Assembly (NCBI GenBank): GCA_001831055.1
Contig: MIDO01000053.1
Location: 1 to 7,311, forward strand
DNA from: Verrucomicrobia bacterium GWC2_42_7
Lineage (GTDB): Bacteria > Verrucomicrobiota > Verrucomicrobiia > Opitutales > GWC2-42-7-A
Length of the DNA stretch: 7,311 bases
Direction: 5' to 3'
Shown here: positions 5,903 to 7,311 of the stretch, piece by piece
Numbering within the stretch: position 1 is the first letter of the stretch
Layout of the letters: every line of letters begins with the position of its first letter
The notes under the pieces: model-generated
The model's input: the letters and a program-made list of their open reading frames with translations, nothing else
Database searches by the model: none
Told to the model about the DNA's origin: nothing
Made by a program: the position numbers and the translations under genes

Positions 5903-6802
5903 ATGTCGGAGTATTTAAAGAATTTTATTGAGGCTTTGGTTGCGGAAAAGCGGTCGTCGCAGTATACAGTACGCAATTATTCACATGCTATTGGTGTATT
6001 TGCTGATTGGCTGAATCGGAATATGGGATGGAAGGGATCCTGGGATGAAGTTACAAATTCATTTGCTCGCGATTTTATTATAGAACATCAAAGGGAGGTT
6101 TCTAGAAAAACGTTGCATAATCACATATCTGCGTTACGCGCCTTCTTTAGGTATCTGATGCAAAAAAAACACCTTCAACATAATCCATTCCAAGGGGTTA
6201 TCATTCCTAAACTCGAAAAGTCTCTGCCAAAATTTCTTACAGAAAAGCAAATGGTGGATTTGCTTGCGATTCCTGAACGATTGGAGTCCAGCTCTCCTAC
6301 GCAAGCCTTCATTCGGTCTCGAGACCAACTGATCCTTGAGTGTCTTTATGGCGGAGGGCTTCGTGTGAGTGAACTTGTTGGTCTAAACTACGCCAATGTT
6401 GATCTAACAACAGGCATTGCTCATGTTATAGGAAAGGGGAGAAAGGAGCGCATCGTTCCTATCGGTGACGTAGCATTACGTTTATTAAGAGTGTTTAAGT
6501 CAAACCATCACACGGTGGAATCCTCATTGGCGATCTTCACTGATGAAAAAAAGAAGCGACTCTCACCTCGCCAGGTTCAATTGATTTTAAAAAAATACCT
6601 AAAGCTGGCTGGCCTCCCTGAAGATATTTCGCCTCATAAAATCCGCCATTCCTTTGCAACGCACCTTCTCGACAACGGTGCAGATCTCCGTGTCATTCAA
6701 GAACTTCTAGGCCATACCAACCTCTCTACAACCCAGATATACACCCATGTCAATATGGCTAGACTGAAAGAAACTCACAAACTTTATCACCCTCGCCCTT
6801 GA
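5903..6802 (+). CDS. xerC: Tyrosine recombinase of the XerC/XerD type
   Basis: The 299-residue protein has the usual Xer length and layout: an N-terminal SAM-like core-binding domain (about 1-95) and a C-terminal catalytic domain (about 110-299). All catalytic residues are present: Arg154 (GGLRVSEL), Lys178 (GKGRKER), His245 and Arg248 (PHKIRHSFATHLL), His271 (LLGHTNLSTTQIYTHV) and nucleophile Tyr280. Xer recombinases resolve chromosome dimers at dif during cell division, normally as a XerC-XerD pair; whether this is the C or D partner cannot be settled from one gene. The start is well bounded, since an in-frame stop lies two codons upstream, and there is no Shine-Dalgarno sequence. With no phage genes or attachment sites nearby, a housekeeping Xer is more likely than a phage integrase. 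Confidence 0.9.
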   Translation: MSEYLKNFIEALVAEKRSSQYTVRNYSHAIGVFADWLNRNMGWKGSWDEVTNSFARDFIIEHQREVSRKTLHNHISALRAFFRYLMQKKHLQHNPFQGVIIPKLEKSLPKFLTEKQMVDLLAIPERLESSSPTQAFIRSRDQLILECLYGGGLRVSELVGLNYANVDLTTGIAHVIGKGRKERIVPIGDVALRLLRVFKSNHHTVESSLAIFTDEKKKRLSPRQVQLILKKYLKLAGLPEDISPHKIRHSFATHLLDNGADLRVIQELLGHTNLSTTQIYTHVNMARLKETHKLYHPRP

Positions 6803-6814
6803 AGAAAATCGAGT

Positions 6815-6842
6815 GTAGAAGTTGGAGGCCTCCAATTTCTAC
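6815..6842. terminator. Inverted repeat after the recombinase gene, possible terminator
   Basis: GTAGAAGTTGGAGG (6815-6828) is followed at once by its near-perfect complement CCTCCAATTTCTAC (6829-6842), 14 bp with one G-T pair, starting 12 bp after the stop codon. The strength and position fit a terminator hairpin, but the next T-run (TTTTT, 6856-6860) is 14 bases away, so termination efficiency is uncertain. Confidence 0.5.
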
Positions 6843-6862
6843 TTCAGAAACAGGGTTTTTAG

Positions 6863-6898
6863 AGGGGTACCCCTTTCTTTTCCCTCAAAAAGGAAAGG
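6863..6898. terminator. Second hairpin cluster between convergent genes
   Basis: A perfect 12-bp palindrome AGGGGTACCCCT (6863-6874) is followed by CCTTTCTTTT (6872-6881), which pairs with AAAAGGAAAGG (6888-6898) apart from one bulged base and a 6-base loop. The gene on the minus strand ends 29 bp away, so this may be its terminator, although no long T-tract follows on that strand. Confidence 0.35.
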
Positions 6899-6926
6899 TT
6901 GTCGGATGCGTTAAAGTAAACTAATT

Positions 6927-7311
6927 TTACTGTATAGAACTCCTAACGATGTGAGACTTCCCCGATTCGCCAGGGAATTCGGTCACCATCGCATTGATCA
7001 TTGTTGGGATGACCTTTGTGAATTCCTCTGTACTGCAACTCGTATTTCTCGATTCCCATATGGCTTTCTGGAAAATCCGTTCCATGATGCGAATGCTTAC
7101 TGTTCTTGTATAAACATAGTATGATATTGTATCATAATGTGTTACAAAAAGTGGGCGATTGCATGTTCCAATATTATTCGTAGTGGGTATAGACTGGCAT
7201 TTTAATTTGCCATCGTCTGTTGCGTAACCCAAAAATGCGATATAATCGGCCGTGCTTTCTGAAGTTGATTGGGTGAAACCGTACTTAGATAAACCGCTGT
7301 AAATATTTTGA
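6927..7311 (-). CDS. 3' part of a gene for a possible DUF4136-like envelope protein
   Basis: The minus-strand frame is open from the window edge to a TAA at 6927, giving the last 127 residues or so; the true start lies beyond 7311. A TTG at 7230-7232 is in frame but is unlikely to be the start, because the reading frame continues upstream with protein-like sequence (GLSKYGFTQ then ADYIAFLGYATDDGK). The pattern of a GF motif, an AD-hydrophobic strand, then YTRTVSIRIME, AIWESRNTS and TEFPGESGK resembles DUF4136-type proteins, often outer-membrane lipoproteins of unknown role. The lipoprotein signal, if any, would be outside the window. The gene converges on the recombinase gene. The family assignment is from remembered resemblance only. 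Confidence 0.65.
   Translation of the reverse strand, partial: QNIYSGLSKYGFTQSTSESTADYIAFLGYATDDGKLKCQSIPTTNNIGTCNRPLFVTHYDTISYYVYTRTVSIRIMERIFQKAIWESRNTSCSTEEFTKVIPTMINAMVTEFPGESGKSHIVRSSIQ

Noticed and set aside
5903..6802. Phage or genomic-island integrase
   Set aside because: The size and complete Xer-like motifs, and the absence of phage genes, a tRNA or attachment-site repeats next to the gene, favour a housekeeping XerC/XerD.

Overview
The window looks like ordinary chromosomal DNA of an AT-rich Gram-negative bacterium. The gene set (a RodZ-like membrane HTH protein, an MsbA-type ABC exporter, a tyrosine recombinase of XerC/XerD type and a possible DUF4136-type envelope protein), together with the style of the protein sequences and the mostly weak Shine-Dalgarno signals, suggests Verrucomicrobiota (Opitutia/Puniceicoccales-like). 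That assignment is an inference from protein resemblance, not from a marker gene. No rRNA, tRNA or CRISPR array was seen.

Layout. Positions 1-398 are non-coding: a dispersed repeat (B1, 23-66) runs into a truncated mobile element (copy 1, 60-187), followed by the leader of the first gene with a perfect 20-bp palindrome (334-353). Two plus-strand exporters follow, a MATE-family transporter (399-1751) and a half-size ABC exporter (1817-3556), which ends at a hairpin terminator able to work in both directions. Converging on it is a minus-strand Sel1-repeat protein (3618-4142). Next come mobile-element copy 2 (4285-4426), a RodZ-like gene (4568-5344), mobile-element copy 3 in the opposite orientation (5450-5636), a non-coding stretch with a second copy of repeat B (5761-5804), and a full-length xerC/xerD-type recombinase gene (5903-6802). 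The window ends inside a minus-strand gene (6927-7311, start outside the window) for a possible DUF4136-type envelope protein.

The most notable content is a family of MITE-like elements, present three times in 7.3 kb and always between genes. The full copy is 187 bp, with imperfect 28-bp terminal inverted repeats ending in TATAGT, an internal perfect 17-bp stem with a TTAC loop, and a second 17-bp hairpin. One copy has lost exactly 45 bp that include most of the second hairpin, and another has its left end replaced by repeat B. Copies 1 and 3 differ at only 3 of 128 positions, so they spread or were homogenised recently. No transposase gene is present, so the elements would be non-autonomous.

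The genes do not form one pathway. The two exporters may be co-transcribed (65-bp gap). The RodZ-like protein suggests a link to cell shape or the cell envelope, and the recombinase most likely resolves chromosome dimers. I found no defence system or biosynthetic cluster.
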